A DNA stretch of 64,000 bases from Flavihumibacter petaseus NBRC 106054 (GTDB lineage: Bacteria > Bacteroidota > Bacteroidia > Chitinophagales > Chitinophagaceae): contig NZ_BBWV01000001.1 in the NCBI RefSeq assembly GCF_000974785.1, forward strand, positions 620,001 to 684,000, given 5' to 3'. Positions 17,041 through 27,200 of this stretch are shown here, piece by piece. A program made the position numbers and the translations under genes. The notes beneath the pieces are model-generated. The model was not told the origin of the DNA and made no database searches. It saw only the letters and a list, made by a program, of their open reading frames with translations. Positions within the stretch are counted from its first letter, which is position 1. Each line of letters opens with the position of its first letter.

Positions 17041-18033
17041 CTAATTTTCCTTGCGGCTGACACTTTCAAGCAACGCCTGTGAGATCCGGTCGCTATTCAC
17101 ATGCTCCGCCTCAGCTTTGAAATTCACCAATATCCGGTGACGAAGCACCGGAAAAATCATGGTCTCAATATCTTCCTGGATAACGGCATACCTGCCCTTC
17201 AGCAGTGCCCTGGCCTTTGCTGTCAGGATCAGCGCCTGCCCGGCACGCGGACCGGCTCCCCAGGCCACCCATTCCTTCACAAAAGGAATAGATGTGGTAT
17301 CCGGACGTGTTTCCCGTATCAGCCTGGTCACATAGCCGATCAGCGCAGTACTGATATTCACTTCCCTCACCAGTGACTGCAGCTGCAGGATCTCATCCGC
17401 CGACAACACTGCTTCAACCTTCACCTTCCGGTTGCCCGTCGTCTGATGCAGAATCGCCGCTTCCTCTCCCGCTGAGGGATATCCGATCTTTACATATAAC
17501 AGGAACCTGTCCAATTGTGCTTCAGGCAAAGGATAGGTACCGGCCTGTTCAATCGGATTCTGTGTCGCAAGGATAAAAAACGGTCTCTGCAGGTAATGGG
17601 TGTGGCCGGCATATGTAATTTCGAATTCCTGCATCGCTTCCAACAGAGCCGACTGTGTTTTTGGAGGCGTCCGGTTGATCTCATCCGCCAGGATGATATT
17701 GGCGAATAAGGGTCCCTGGTTGAACTTGAAAAATCTTTTCCCGGTAGCTACGTCTTCTTCGAGAATCTCCGTACCGATAATATCAGTAGGCATCAGGTCG
17801 GGTGTAAACTGGATCCTGTTAAACTGGAGGTCCAACGCCTGTGACAAGGTGCGCACCATCAACGTTTTTGCAAGTCCGGGTACACCTTCCAGCAGACAAT
17901 GACCTCCCGCCAGCAAGGCTATGATCAACTCTTCCAGAACAGCGTCCTGGCCGACAATCTGTTTCTGAATTTCGGCTTTCAGTCGCGATACCTTTTCCAA
18001 CAGTTGTTGCAATGCAGCTTCCGTATGTATCAA
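17041..18033 (-). CDS. MoxR-family AAA+ ATPase
   Basis: 330 residues starting at TTG; no ATG occurs before the Walker A motif, and the frame has no upstream ATG after the previous stop. Walker A GVPGLAKT at residues 50-57, Walker B IILADEIN (D117, E118), and sensor/finger motifs QNPIEQAGTYPLPEAQLDRF are intact. MoxR ATPases act as chaperones that mature or insert cofactors into partner proteins containing vWA domains. It is the first gene of the operon, followed by DUF58, BatA-type, DUF4175-like and amidotransferase-like genes; DUF4159 is divergent. Confidence 0.93.
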   Translation of the reverse strand: MIHTEAALQQLLEKVSRLKAEIQKQIVGQDAVLEELIIALLAGGHCLLEGVPGLAKTLMVRTLSQALDLQFNRIQFTPDLMPTDIIGTEILEEDVATGKRFFKFNQGPLFANIILADEINRTPPKTQSALLEAMQEFEITYAGHTHYLQRPFFILATQNPIEQAGTYPLPEAQLDRFLLYVKIGYPSAGEEAAILHQTTGNRKVKVEAVLSADEILQLQSLVREVNISTALIGYVTRLIRETRPDTTSIPFVKEWVAWGAGPRAGQALILTAKARALLKGRYAVIQEDIETMIFPVLRHRILVNFKAEAEHVNSDRISQALLESVSRKEN

Positions 18034-18101
18034 AACACAGGTTTTAAGTAAAATGAATTATGTGAAATACGGCTTATTTTAGCAAACGCTTCGAAAAATA
18101 C

Positions 18102-18734
18102 ATGACTGGTAAGTTCACCTTTGTACGCCTGAAATATAGCTCAGGAGATTGGGATACCGATCAACGCATGCCCGCCAATATCCTCAATTCGCTGATTGAA
18201 TATACCACCATTCCGGTGTCACCACAGGAGAAAATTGTAGACCTCGCCACCACCGAGATCTTCAGGTACCCCTTTTGTTACATGAGCGGGCACAAGCTCG
18301 TTCAGTTTACACAGGCCGAAAGCCGTCATTTCAAACAGTATGTGGACAACGGTGGCTTTGTATTCGTGGACGATTGCAATCACGATATCGATGGACTGTT
18401 TGCCAAATCGTTCGAAGCCCAAATGAACCAACTGTTTGGCCCGGCTGCTCTCAAAAAGATCCCTGATTCACATGGCATCTACCACACTTTCTTCAAATTT
18501 GAAAAAGGTCCGCCCAATACAGCATTTGAATTAAACGGCTGGGGTGACGATCTGATCCATGATTACCTGAAAGCCATCACGATCAACGGAAGGATCGGCG
18601 TACTGTACAGCAATAAAGATTACGGTTGCGAGTGGGACTATGATTTCCGAAACAAACGGTTTCTAGCTGAAGACAACACCAAATTCGGGGTCAATATCAT
18701 TGTCTATGCATTATCCGCTATTCCTTCCCGTTAG
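18102..18734 (+). CDS. DUF4159 domain protein
   Basis: 210 residues, no signal peptide in this frame. Matches the DUF4159 pattern: FTFVRLKYSSGDWDTDQ, then FRYPFCYMSGH, then FKQYVDNGGFVFVDDCNHDI and a late GRIGVLYSNKDYGCEWDYDF. In many Bacteroidota such proteins are the terminal domain of MoxR/BatA-linked proteins or a separate gene beside them; here the gene is divergent from moxR, 68 nt apart. Biochemical function unknown. It ends 11 nt before the convergent TonB-dependent receptor gene. Confidence 0.85.
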   Translation: MTGKFTFVRLKYSSGDWDTDQRMPANILNSLIEYTTIPVSPQEKIVDLATTEIFRYPFCYMSGHKLVQFTQAESRHFKQYVDNGGFVFVDDCNHDIDGLFAKSFEAQMNQLFGPAALKKIPDSHGIYHTFFKFEKGPPNTAFELNGWGDDLIHDYLKAITINGRIGVLYSNKDYGCEWDYDFRNKRFLAEDNTKFGVNIIVYALSAIPSR

Positions 18735-18745
18735 TTGGTAACCGG

Positions 18746-21172
18746 TCAATTCCAGGTGAAATTCAGCGGAATGTTGAGTTTAACATTGAAATTTCTTCCC
18801 ATCCCGAATACACCCTGCCGGCCGGTAACCGGGTTAACTGCTGTATACTTGAGCCGGTCGAGATGATTCTGATAGGCCACATCACCGAGATTCGTCAGGG
18901 CAAACTGGAGCGTCGCCAGTTTATTTTCTCCTTTGTGCAGGTCAGCGCCCAACGCTAAGTTAACCAGCCAGTAGTCTCCGGTTACTGTTTCAGTGTTGAA
19001 CCCGGTAAATGCACGGCTTTGCCGGAAAGTATAATCACTCTCACCAGTGAGGTAGAGGTTCCGGATCAGCTTTCCTTTTGGCAATACATTGATGGTCAGT
19101 TCAGAAACCAGCCGGGCAGCCGGGATATTGGGAATATTACGGCTCCCGTCTATGGCCTGGTCGAAGCGGCCGATAGTGTATCCGAAGTTGTTTTTGATAT
19201 GCAGCCAGTCCATAGGGTGGGGATGGATATCAACTATCAGTTCAGCGCCATAAAGCACAGCATCCTGCTGGTTGAACTGAAAGACTGTTAAGGTGTTTCC
19301 GGATTCGGGATCAAATATGGTTGAATCGGATCCTGCCTGGTTGAGCAGCTTGCGGTAGAAAATAAAATCATTGATCCTGTTGTAAAATACATTTCCTTCC
19401 AGGGAAAGATGGGGAGTATTCCATTCCAGTCCCGCATCAGCCTGTATGCTGGTCTCACTATGAAGTGACTTGTCGCCCACTTCATAACGGATCGTTCCTT
19501 CATGGGCACCATTGCTTGCCAGTTCGGCAAGGGAAGGTGCACGAAAACCCCGTGCAAGGTTCGCCTTTACCTGTAACCGGCTGTTCAACTCGTAGCTGAT
19601 CCCCGCGCTACCGGAAACATTTGCAAAATCCCGGGTGAACGCAGTAAATTTCTCTTCCTGGTCAACGATCATGTCATTGCTGTTGATATGACGGTTGTCA
19701 AACCTGAGTCCCCCGCTGAAGGACAGCCTGCGTAAATGATATTGTGTAAATCCGAATATTCCGATATCGGTCACGGCATAATCGGGAATCAGAACTTCTT
19801 CTGCGCGGTTGTCATTGGTCTGATACATGCCACTGGCCCCGAACGTAAACTTCCAGTTTGTTTTTGCCGGCAATTGCAGCTTCGCCGCATAAGTAAGTGT
19901 TTTGAGATCGAACCATGCATCAGGTGATGTTGCTGCTTCGGCGTTTCCATATTCCCGGCGTTGATTACGTTGAAAACCGAGCGTAACATCCAGGTTGTTC
20001 TTACCCAGATTAAATACATTGTCTGTACTCACTTTGAAATGTTGTACATGCTGGTAAGGAACATAGGACCGAATAGATTTGAAATCGCCTGATGTCGCTA
20101 CCGTGTCGCCGCCCGCCACAGGTTTCATAAACCTACCCGATTCATCTCTTTCTCCTTCAACCATTCCTGGTTGCTGATCAAAGTAACTGACCAGCACATG
20201 GGTATAACCCCACGAACCGCCGTACCCGAGCATACCACCGAAGTTCTGCTGATGGAATTTGGAATTGAATACATAGCCATCGTATTTGTTCTGGTAATCA
20301 TGTGCGGCTTTATATGAACCATAGGCGTTCCAGCTTAGTCCGTTTTTTGTGCCACCCATGTTTCCATAAAATCCTCTCAAACCATTGTTGGACTGATATT
20401 CAGATCCGATTGATCCACTGATCTGGCCTTCATTCGCAGGCTTCTGGGTGATAATGTTAATCACGCCGGCCATCGCGTCACTTCCGTATAAAAGAGAAGC
20501 CGGCCCCTTCAACACCTCGATCCGCTGGATACTGTAATCATCTATTTCAATACCATGCTCATCTCCCCATTGCTGCCCTTCCTGACGGATGCCGTCATTG
20601 ATCGTAATCACCCGGTTATAACCGAGGCCACGGATAAAGGGTTTGGAAATTGCAGGGCCGGTACTGAGTGCAGACACTCCGGGCACGCTGTGTGCGAGGG
20701 CATCAATGGCATTTGTAGCAGATATTCTCTGGAGTTCTTCCCTTTTCAGAATATCGACGGGTTGCGGCGATTGTTTGACGCGCATCGCAGTAGAAACTCC
20801 GGTGATGGTAACAGCCTGATTTTCCACAATCCTTTCCTGCAGGCTGAAATCTTTCCGGGTATTACCGTTGATGCTGATATTTTCAACGATCGCCGCATGT
20901 CCCTGGTAGCTTACTTCCACCAGGTAAACACCATTGTTTATAGGTGGCGTCGTAAATAATCCCTGCCGGTCAGCGATGGCGCCTTTCTTAATATCAGGAA
21001 AATAAACGGATGCCCCGGAAAGTGCCTGCCCCGTTCTCGTATCCACCACTTTGCCGGAAAAGATTCCCCGGCCCGCAGCATTGCCTGGTTGTGCAACGGC
21101 TGCCGGAGAAAATCCTGCGATAACAAATAATAAGGCGGCAAGCAGATAGAACCGGTGTTTGTTTCCTGACAT
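18746..21172 (-). CDS. TonB-dependent outer-membrane receptor
   Basis: 808 residues with a signal peptide (MSGNKHRFYLLAALLFVIAG). After it comes a carboxypeptidase-like regulatory domain (GIFSGKVVDTRTGQALSGAS), a plug domain (NAIDALAHSVPGVSALSTGP, RGLGYNRVITINDGIRQEGQ, GPASLLYGSDAMAGVINIIT) and a beta-barrel ending in an aromatic C-terminus (LNIPLNFTWN). Plug motifs containing GQQWGDEHG are seen in metal or siderophore receptors; the ligand is not decidable here. It stands alone, with 131 nt of upstream spacer. Energised by a TonB protein such as that at 1670-2491. Confidence 0.92.
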   Translation of the reverse strand: MSGNKHRFYLLAALLFVIAGFSPAAVAQPGNAAGRGIFSGKVVDTRTGQALSGASVYFPDIKKGAIADRQGLFTTPPINNGVYLVEVSYQGHAAIVENISINGNTRKDFSLQERIVENQAVTITGVSTAMRVKQSPQPVDILKREELQRISATNAIDALAHSVPGVSALSTGPAISKPFIRGLGYNRVITINDGIRQEGQQWGDEHGIEIDDYSIQRIEVLKGPASLLYGSDAMAGVINIITQKPANEGQISGSIGSEYQSNNGLRGFYGNMGGTKNGLSWNAYGSYKAAHDYQNKYDGYVFNSKFHQQNFGGMLGYGGSWGYTHVLVSYFDQQPGMVEGERDESGRFMKPVAGGDTVATSGDFKSIRSYVPYQHVQHFKVSTDNVFNLGKNNLDVTLGFQRNQRREYGNAEAATSPDAWFDLKTLTYAAKLQLPAKTNWKFTFGASGMYQTNDNRAEEVLIPDYAVTDIGIFGFTQYHLRRLSFSGGLRFDNRHINSNDMIVDQEEKFTAFTRDFANVSGSAGISYELNSRLQVKANLARGFRAPSLAELASNGAHEGTIRYEVGDKSLHSETSIQADAGLEWNTPHLSLEGNVFYNRINDFIFYRKLLNQAGSDSTIFDPESGNTLTVFQFNQQDAVLYGAELIVDIHPHPMDWLHIKNNFGYTIGRFDQAIDGSRNIPNIPAARLVSELTINVLPKGKLIRNLYLTGESDYTFRQSRAFTGFNTETVTGDYWLVNLALGADLHKGENKLATLQFALTNLGDVAYQNHLDRLKYTAVNPVTGRQGVFGMGRNFNVKLNIPLNFTWN

Positions 21173-21303
21173 GATCCAGAATTAGGCACCAAAAATGCAA
21201 CAACATTTCATTTTATTTGCAACAACCGTTCAATTATTTATCAATTTCCCTGAAATTTCTCTTTTTTTACCACAACACCTTCCGATATTACCGATCGTGG
21301 CCG

Positions 21304-22497
21304 CTATGTGGATTCAAAAATAACTGCCGCCCCCTGCCCTACGCCAACACACATTGTTGCCAGACCATAGCGGACTCCCCGTCGTTTCATCTCGTGCAAC
21401 AACGTGGCTACAATGCGCACACCACTTGCTCCAAGCGGGTGACCGAGTGCGATCGCTCCGCCATTGACGTTAACTTTTTGAGGATCCAGGTCGAGCGCCC
21501 GCATGCAGGCCAGTGACTGGGAAGCAAAAGCTTCATTCAGTTCAATCAGGCCAATATCCCGGATGGAAAGTTTTGCGCGTTGTAACGCTTTATGGACAGC
21601 AGGAACCGGGCCAACACCCATTACAGATGGATCTACCCCTGCAACAGCCATACTGACAATGGAGGCCAGCGGTTTAAGTTTGTAAGCCTGAACGGCATCC
21701 TCTCCTGCCAGGATTGCTGCGGCGGCGCCGTCGTTGATGCCGCTGCTGTTACCTGCAGTAACAGTGCCTTCTTTCTTAAAAGCCGGCTTTAATGCCGCCA
21801 GTTTCTCCAGTGTCGTTTCCCGCGGATGTTCATCTTTCGTGACCATCGTCGCTTCCCGGTTGATGGTTACGGGAACGGGGATTAATTCATTGCGAAAGCG
21901 CCCTTCAACCTGGGCTTCCGCATAGCGGCGCTGGCTCTCAAGGGCAAATTTGTCCTGGTCCGCGCGGCTAATCTGCCATTGTTCCGCCACATTTTCGGCG
22001 GTTTCCCCCATTGTATAAGGATGATACAGGCTGGCCAGCCGTTGATTGACGAAACGCCAGCCCATGGTTGTGTCAAATACCTCCTGCTGGCGGTTCCAGG
22101 CGTTGTCGGCTTTTGCCATTACAAAAGGCGCCCGCGTCATGCTCTCCACGCCCCCCGCAACGATAAATTCGCCATCACCGCAGGCAAGTGCACGTGACGC
22201 ATCCATAATTGCCTGAAGCCCACTGGCGCAGAGCCGGTTTACCGTGTTTCCCGCCACTGTTACCGGAAGACCGGCCAGCAGTCCGGCCATGCGGGCAACA
22301 TTGCGGTTATCCTCCCCGCTTTGGTTGGCTGCACCGGCGATAATGTCTTCGATTTTAGCCGGGTCCACGGCGGGGTTGCGATCGAGTAACTTTCGGATAA
22401 CCAGGGCAAGCAGATCATCGGGGCGTTGGCTGCTCAGGCCGCCGCCATAGCGGCCGATGGGCGTTCTGGCCGCATCGATCACATAGGTTTTTTTCAT
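21304..22497 (-). CDS. Acetyl-CoA acetyltransferase/acyltransferase (thiolase), 3-oxoadipyl-like
   Basis: 397 residues from the ATG at 22497 (MKKTYVIDAARTPIGRYGGG); the open frame's earlier start is a TTG. Nucleophile Cys at residue 90 (NRLCASG), catalytic His in GGAIALGHPLGASG and second Cys in TMCVGVGQGAA. The stretch AGAANQSGEDNRNVARMAGL and GGVESMTRAPFVM resemble 3-oxoadipyl-CoA thiolases (PcaF/PaaJ) more than housekeeping acetoacetyl-CoA thiolases, but no other aromatic-catabolism genes are nearby, so FadA-like beta-oxidation is equally possible. Divergent from rlmN with 26 nt between start codons. Confidence 0.88.
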   Translation of the reverse strand: MKKTYVIDAARTPIGRYGGGLSSQRPDDLLALVIRKLLDRNPAVDPAKIEDIIAGAANQSGEDNRNVARMAGLLAGLPVTVAGNTVNRLCASGLQAIMDASRALACGDGEFIVAGGVESMTRAPFVMAKADNAWNRQQEVFDTTMGWRFVNQRLASLYHPYTMGETAENVAEQWQISRADQDKFALESQRRYAEAQVEGRFRNELIPVPVTINREATMVTKDEHPRETTLEKLAALKPAFKKEGTVTAGNSSGINDGAAAAILAGEDAVQAYKLKPLASIVSMAVAGVDPSVMGVGPVPAVHKALQRAKLSIRDIGLIELNEAFASQSLACMRALDLDPQKVNVNGGAIALGHPLGASGVRIVATLLHEMKRRGVRYGLATMCVGVGQGAAVIFEST

Positions 22498-22503
22498 AAC
22501 GGC

Positions 22504-22511
22504 CAAAGATA
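22504..22511 (-). promoter_or_regulatory. Candidate -7 box TATCTTTG for the thiolase gene
   Basis: On the minus strand TATCTTTG matches TAnnTTTG and lies 6 nt before the thiolase ATG, implying a very short or absent leader. The intergenic space to rlmN is only 26 nt, so any -33 element would lie inside rlmN. Confidence 0.4.
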
Positions 22512-22523
22512 GACCTTTGCAGA

Positions 22524-23567
22524 ATGCTGAAGCTGGACAAGAAAAATATCAGGGAGCTTTCCCTGGAGGAGCTGGAAACATTTTTTGCGACTATCGGAGA
22601 GAAAAAATTCAGGGCCAGACAGGTCTATGAATGGCTATGGCTGAAACCGGTGGTTCAGTTCGATGAAATGACCAACCTCAGCAAAGACCTGAGGCAAAAA
22701 CTCAGTGAACAGTTTTCCCTTCCGGCATTAAGGGAGGACCTTACCCAACACAGCATGGACGGCACGTTGAAAAGCAGGTTCAAAACTGTAGATGGCCACC
22801 TTGTAGAAGGTGTGCTGATTCCTACCGACGAGCGGCGGACTGCCTGTGTTTCCTCACAGATCGGCTGCTCCCTGAGCTGCAAGTTTTGTGCAACAGGATA
22901 TATGGACCGGAAACGCAACCTCGAATTTGATGAAATATACGATGAGGTAGTACTGATCAACCGCCAGAGCGAAGCGGTATATGGCAAAAAATTAACCAAT
23001 ATCGTTTTCATGGGGATGGGTGAACCGCTGCTGAACTATAAAAACGTGCTCAGGGCAATCGAAAAAATAACCTCCCCGGACGGACTTGGAATGAGCCCCC
23101 GCCGCATCACCGTTTCCACTGCCGGGGTTGCCAAAATGATCCGCCAGCTGGGTGACGACCAGGTGCGGTTCAAACTGGCACTTTCCCTGCACGCCGCCAA
23201 CGATGCCAAACGCCACGAGATCATGCCCATCAACGACAGCAATGACATCAAATCACTGGTGGACGCACTCAATTATTTTTACCAGAAGACCGGAAACGAA
23301 ATCACTTTCGAATACATCCTGTTCAAGGATTTCAATGATTCCCTGAAAGACGCTGAAGAACTCGTTCACCTGTATCGGAAAGTGCCTGCCGACCTGATGA
23401 ATATCATCGAGTACAACCCGATCGACAATGCAGATTTTCAGAAACCGGATGAGGACAAGGTGACGCAATTCATGGCATTCCTTGAACGCAACCGCGTGAA
23501 TGTCAGGTTGAGACGGAGCCGGGGCAAGGATATCGATGCTGCCTGCGGGCAGCTAGCCAATAAATAA
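22524..23567 (+). CDS. rlmN: 23S rRNA (adenine-C2)-methyltransferase, dual-specificity RlmN
   Basis: 347 residues. Radical-SAM enzyme that methylates A2503 of 23S rRNA (and A37 of some tRNAs). The iron-sulfur motif CSLSCKFC places ligands at C115, C119 and C122; the family marker VFMGMGEPLLNY follows, and the C-terminal catalytic Cys is in the last ten residues (DAACGQLANK). N-terminal helical domain (ELSLEELETFFATIGEKKFR, then ARQVYEWLW) is as in E. coli RlmN. Divergent from the thiolase gene. Confidence 0.96.
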   Translation: MLKLDKKNIRELSLEELETFFATIGEKKFRARQVYEWLWLKPVVQFDEMTNLSKDLRQKLSEQFSLPALREDLTQHSMDGTLKSRFKTVDGHLVEGVLIPTDERRTACVSSQIGCSLSCKFCATGYMDRKRNLEFDEIYDEVVLINRQSEAVYGKKLTNIVFMGMGEPLLNYKNVLRAIEKITSPDGLGMSPRRITVSTAGVAKMIRQLGDDQVRFKLALSLHAANDAKRHEIMPINDSNDIKSLVDALNYFYQKTGNEITFEYILFKDFNDSLKDAEELVHLYRKVPADLMNIIEYNPIDNADFQKPDEDKVTQFMAFLERNRVNVRLRRSRGKDIDAACGQLANK

Positions 23568-23639
23568 TCATCCGGCACTATTTCCTGCTTTAACATTTCA
23601 ACAGCTTTTCGGCTTAAACCCGATTGCTGATAACTGGTC

Positions 23640-23658
23640 TTATGCTTAAACAGCATAA
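23640..23658 (+). other. Hairpin overlapping the start codon of the Spy-like gene
   Basis: Perfect 7-bp inverted repeat TTATGCT-TAAAC-AGCATAA whose last base is the A of the ATG at 23658. It could hide the start codon in the mRNA or be part of a binding site. Confidence 0.4.
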
Positions 23659-24191
23659 TGAAAAGAATAATTGCATTAGCCCTGGTAATCGCTGGTTTTC
23701 AGGTAGCCATGGCACAGGATAGCACCATATCAAAAAGGCCTCATCATGGCCATCATCCCCGGGGAGAATATGGTCTCAGCCAGTTACACCTGACGCCGGA
23801 ACAGCGCCAGCAATTGGACAAACTGCAAAAGGAACACAAGGAAAAAATGATGGCCATCCTTACGCCGGAACAAAAAGCAAAACTGGAGCAGCAAAGGAAA
23901 GAACGGGCAAATGACCGGCAGAAACATCGTGGAGCCTCCATCAGCAAGATGAAGGAGACGCTGCAACTGACAGATGATCAGGCGGCAAAAATGAAAAGCA
24001 TCCGGGAAGATCATAAGAAACAGGCGGAACTTATCCGGGCCAACAGCACCCTCGCTGAAGGGGAACGCCTGGCACAGCTGAAAAAACTTTCTGCTGACAA
24101 ACGTAGTGAAGTAAATGCCATGCTTACTCCTGAACAACAGGAAAAGCTGAAGCAATTCAACGATAAACACCCTAAGAGGACGGTTCGATGA
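23658..24191 (+). CDS. Spy/CpxP-like periplasmic protein
   Basis: 177 residues with a signal peptide (MKRIIALALVIAGFQVAMAQ). The mature protein is highly charged and helical with four LTxxQ-type motifs (LTPEQRQQL, LTPEQKAKL, LTDDQAAKM, LTPEQQEKL), the hallmark of Spy/CpxP-family periplasmic chaperones and metal- or stress-responsive proteins. A His-rich stretch (RPHHGHHPRG) just after the signal peptide might bind metal. It is followed by a good terminator and stands alone. Confidence 0.75.
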   Translation: MKRIIALALVIAGFQVAMAQDSTISKRPHHGHHPRGEYGLSQLHLTPEQRQQLDKLQKEHKEKMMAILTPEQKAKLEQQRKERANDRQKHRGASISKMKETLQLTDDQAAKMKSIREDHKKQAELIRANSTLAEGERLAQLKKLSADKRSEVNAMLTPEQQEKLKQFNDKHPKRTVR

Positions 24192-24201
24192 TTCAGTGGA
24201 C

Positions 24202-24230
24202 AATGGGCTGCCTGCGGCAGCCCATTTTAT
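24202..24230 (+). terminator. Intrinsic terminator of the Spy-like gene
   Basis: 11-bp perfect stem (AATGGGCTGCC at 24202-24212, GGCAGCCCATT at 24216-24226) with a 3-nt loop, running into TTTTAT on the plus strand. There is no T tract on the other side, so it serves the plus-strand gene. Confidence 0.85.
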
Positions 24231-27200
24231 TCAAATACTTTGAGGCACCCCCGATTGATTCCTACGATGAAATAGCGGCGTTTCCCGCTACCCTGCACCA
24301 TTGCTATCGCCCGCATATCACCACGCTCAAACAAACCGCTTTCCCGTTCTGACAAAGACTGAAAATTTCCCTTTCCATCACCCAACAACACCATTCCGTT
24401 CATTCCTGTAGTAAATCCATAACGCACTTCCCAGCTACGATCATTACCACCCACCATCAGGTCAATGAATCCGTCTTTGTTGATGTCGGTGGTCAATACC
24501 TTAAAAATGGGCGCTGATTGCGCAGCAACCGGCAACGGTGTCATCCTGAAATTGCCTTTACCATCATTGATAAAGATCAGGGACCGTAAATCAGTTATAG
24601 CAAGTTTTTCCACCGTTCCCCTATAGCCATCAAAAATATCATCCAGTGTTGCATCTGCATACCCGCTGTACCTTTCATAACGCTTCCGGATCAGGGGAAC
24701 CTGGGCAATCAGCTGATCCCTTGGAACATCCGGGTAAAGCCTGTACCGGCCATCCTGGTCAGGCAGGTAAAATCCGATAACGGATTCGGTATTGCCATTG
24801 CCATCCAGATCTGCCTCATAAAGCGTAAGCGGTTTGTCGCTGCTCGCCCGGAAGTGACTGTTCAGCCCGAGGTTGCCGGCAATTATATCAATGTCGCCAT
24901 CGTTGTCTATGTCTGCTATGCCGAGTGACTTCCACCATCCCGTAATGGCAGCCAGGCCGTTACCGGTTGGCAAGGTAAAATGTCCACGTTGGTTCAGATG
25001 CACCGTTACCTGACCAAATTCGGCGGCAGTAACCAGGTCGGCATCACCATCACCATCCAGATCTGCCCATCCCGCCGCATTAATAATGCCCATATGGGAA
25101 GGCAGTCCTGATGCAACAGCGCGACGAAAATATCCCGACTGGTTTTCGAGCAACATACTGCTGTCAGCCAACGGATATGCCCCTGGTGTACTTTTTCCAC
25201 CAACAAACAGATCCAGATCGCCATCACCATCATAGTCTGCTGCTGCTACCGTTCCGCCATTGCTGGTTTCGGCCGGAATCCTGTTATTTGCCGGTTCCAG
25301 GTGCCCGCTGCCATCGTTCAGGAAAAAAGAATCCTGTAAGGCAACAGCACCCTTTCCGAACTCCGTACTCCCCCTGACGATGTACAGGTCCAGGTCATGG
25401 TCATTATCTGCATCAAACAACAGGGCAGCAAGGTCTTCATGGGATCCCGCTTCGCCAAGATCAGTCATCCGGAACTTTCCATCAGGCTGCTGGAAAAGAA
25501 TATGTGCCGAGCTTACTGTGTTTCCACCAATAAAAACATCCTCGAGTGAATCACCATCAATATCTCCAACAGCATAGCAGGGACCATTCTGCGAGGTCTT
25601 GTAGGGGATTAGTGAATTGATATCAAAATCAGAAAAGTCTGCCTCCTGGTGTTGATAAATGACACCAGTGTTCGCTGTAATGTCGGTAAAGAGTGGCACC
25701 CGGATGACATCAGCTTCAATCGCAGGAAGCGTGGACTGGTCGTAACGGAAGGTATAGACCGAATCCGCGGCCAGCAAGCTGCGCAATTCTGTTCTTCCAT
25801 CCGGCCACCGGATGCGGCAGGAATCAACCATCCGATGGTTACCAATGCCAATAACCAACTTTTCGTCCACACTGGATAGATATCCCCTCACTGGATACTG
25901 TTCCTGCCGTATTTTTTTATCTGCAATGAATACTGTCAGAACTGCCCCGATCCCCTGTTTGTTCAGGCTGTCTCCTTCGAGGTGAACGCTTAAAAAATGA
26001 CTCTTTTCTTCGCCGGCAGCATTGTTATTAAGTGTGTTTCTGTATACTATGGCCGGGGCGTCGATGGCATTTACCACAAGATCGAGATCTCCATCATTAT
26101 CCAGATCCGCATAAGCTGCACCGGTGGAAAAAGAAGTGCTGTCAAAGCCCCACCCGTTAGTTTTGTCTTCGAAGAACTCCCCGGCGTTGTTGCGGAAAAT
26201 ATTGTCTCTGATTTTAATTTCCGGTAATTGCTCCAGTTGGACTTTGTAAGTGCTTTTTCGAAAAGCCGCCGTTCCGAATTTGTTATTTGATTTAAAATCG
26301 TTTACAATAAAATCAAGATCAGTTATGTTGCGCCGGTAACCATTTGATATATACAGATCGCGAAATCCGTCGTTGTCAAAATCTGCCAGTAATGGCGCCC
26401 AGCTCCAGTCTGTTGCTGCAATGCCGGCCATTTCTGCACATTCACTGAAAAACAGTTCCCCATCCGGCCCAACGCCTTTGTTAAGTTGAAGAGAGTTTTT
26501 TACAAACTGGGCCTGGTAATTCAACTTCCGCTGACTGGAGAATAACGCATAGTTTGGTTTGCCCAGCATCATTTTCCTTCGCTGGTTTTCCAGGGGCAGC
26601 ATATCCAGCTGCACAATGTCCGTCCATCCATCGTTGTTAACGTCAGCAATATCAACACCCATTCCATTCAGGCTGGTTTGCGTTATCCATTGGTTGTTCC
26701 GGTCAGAAAATGTTCCATTCCGGTTATTGATCAGCAGCAGATCGTTGCTGATATAATCGTTGGAAATATACAGATCCGGGTAGCCATCATGATTAAGGTC
26801 GCTTACCGCCACGCCCAGTCCAAATCCTTCTGCTCCAAGACCTGCTGCGATCGTTACATCTGTAAAACAGGGTTGTGTTTTATCGCCGTCACTCCTGTAG
26901 AGCCGGTCAGTGGTCTCGCTTTCACCTTTCAACAGCCTTGGGCGTACGAGATAGTTTGTCTTCGCCGAGGCCAGCCCATTGTTCAGCAAATACATATCGA
27001 GGTCGCCATCCAGGTCATAGTCGAAAAAGGCAGCCTGCATGCTGTAGGCGGTATTGTTTAATCCGTATGCCGCAGCCTGATCTTCAAATACCGGGATTCC
27101 GGAAGCATCGGGTCCTTTATTGATAAAAAGTATATTGGCCCCGATACAGGAAAGATAGATGTCCTTGCGGCCATCCTGGTTAATGTCGACTACAGAAACC

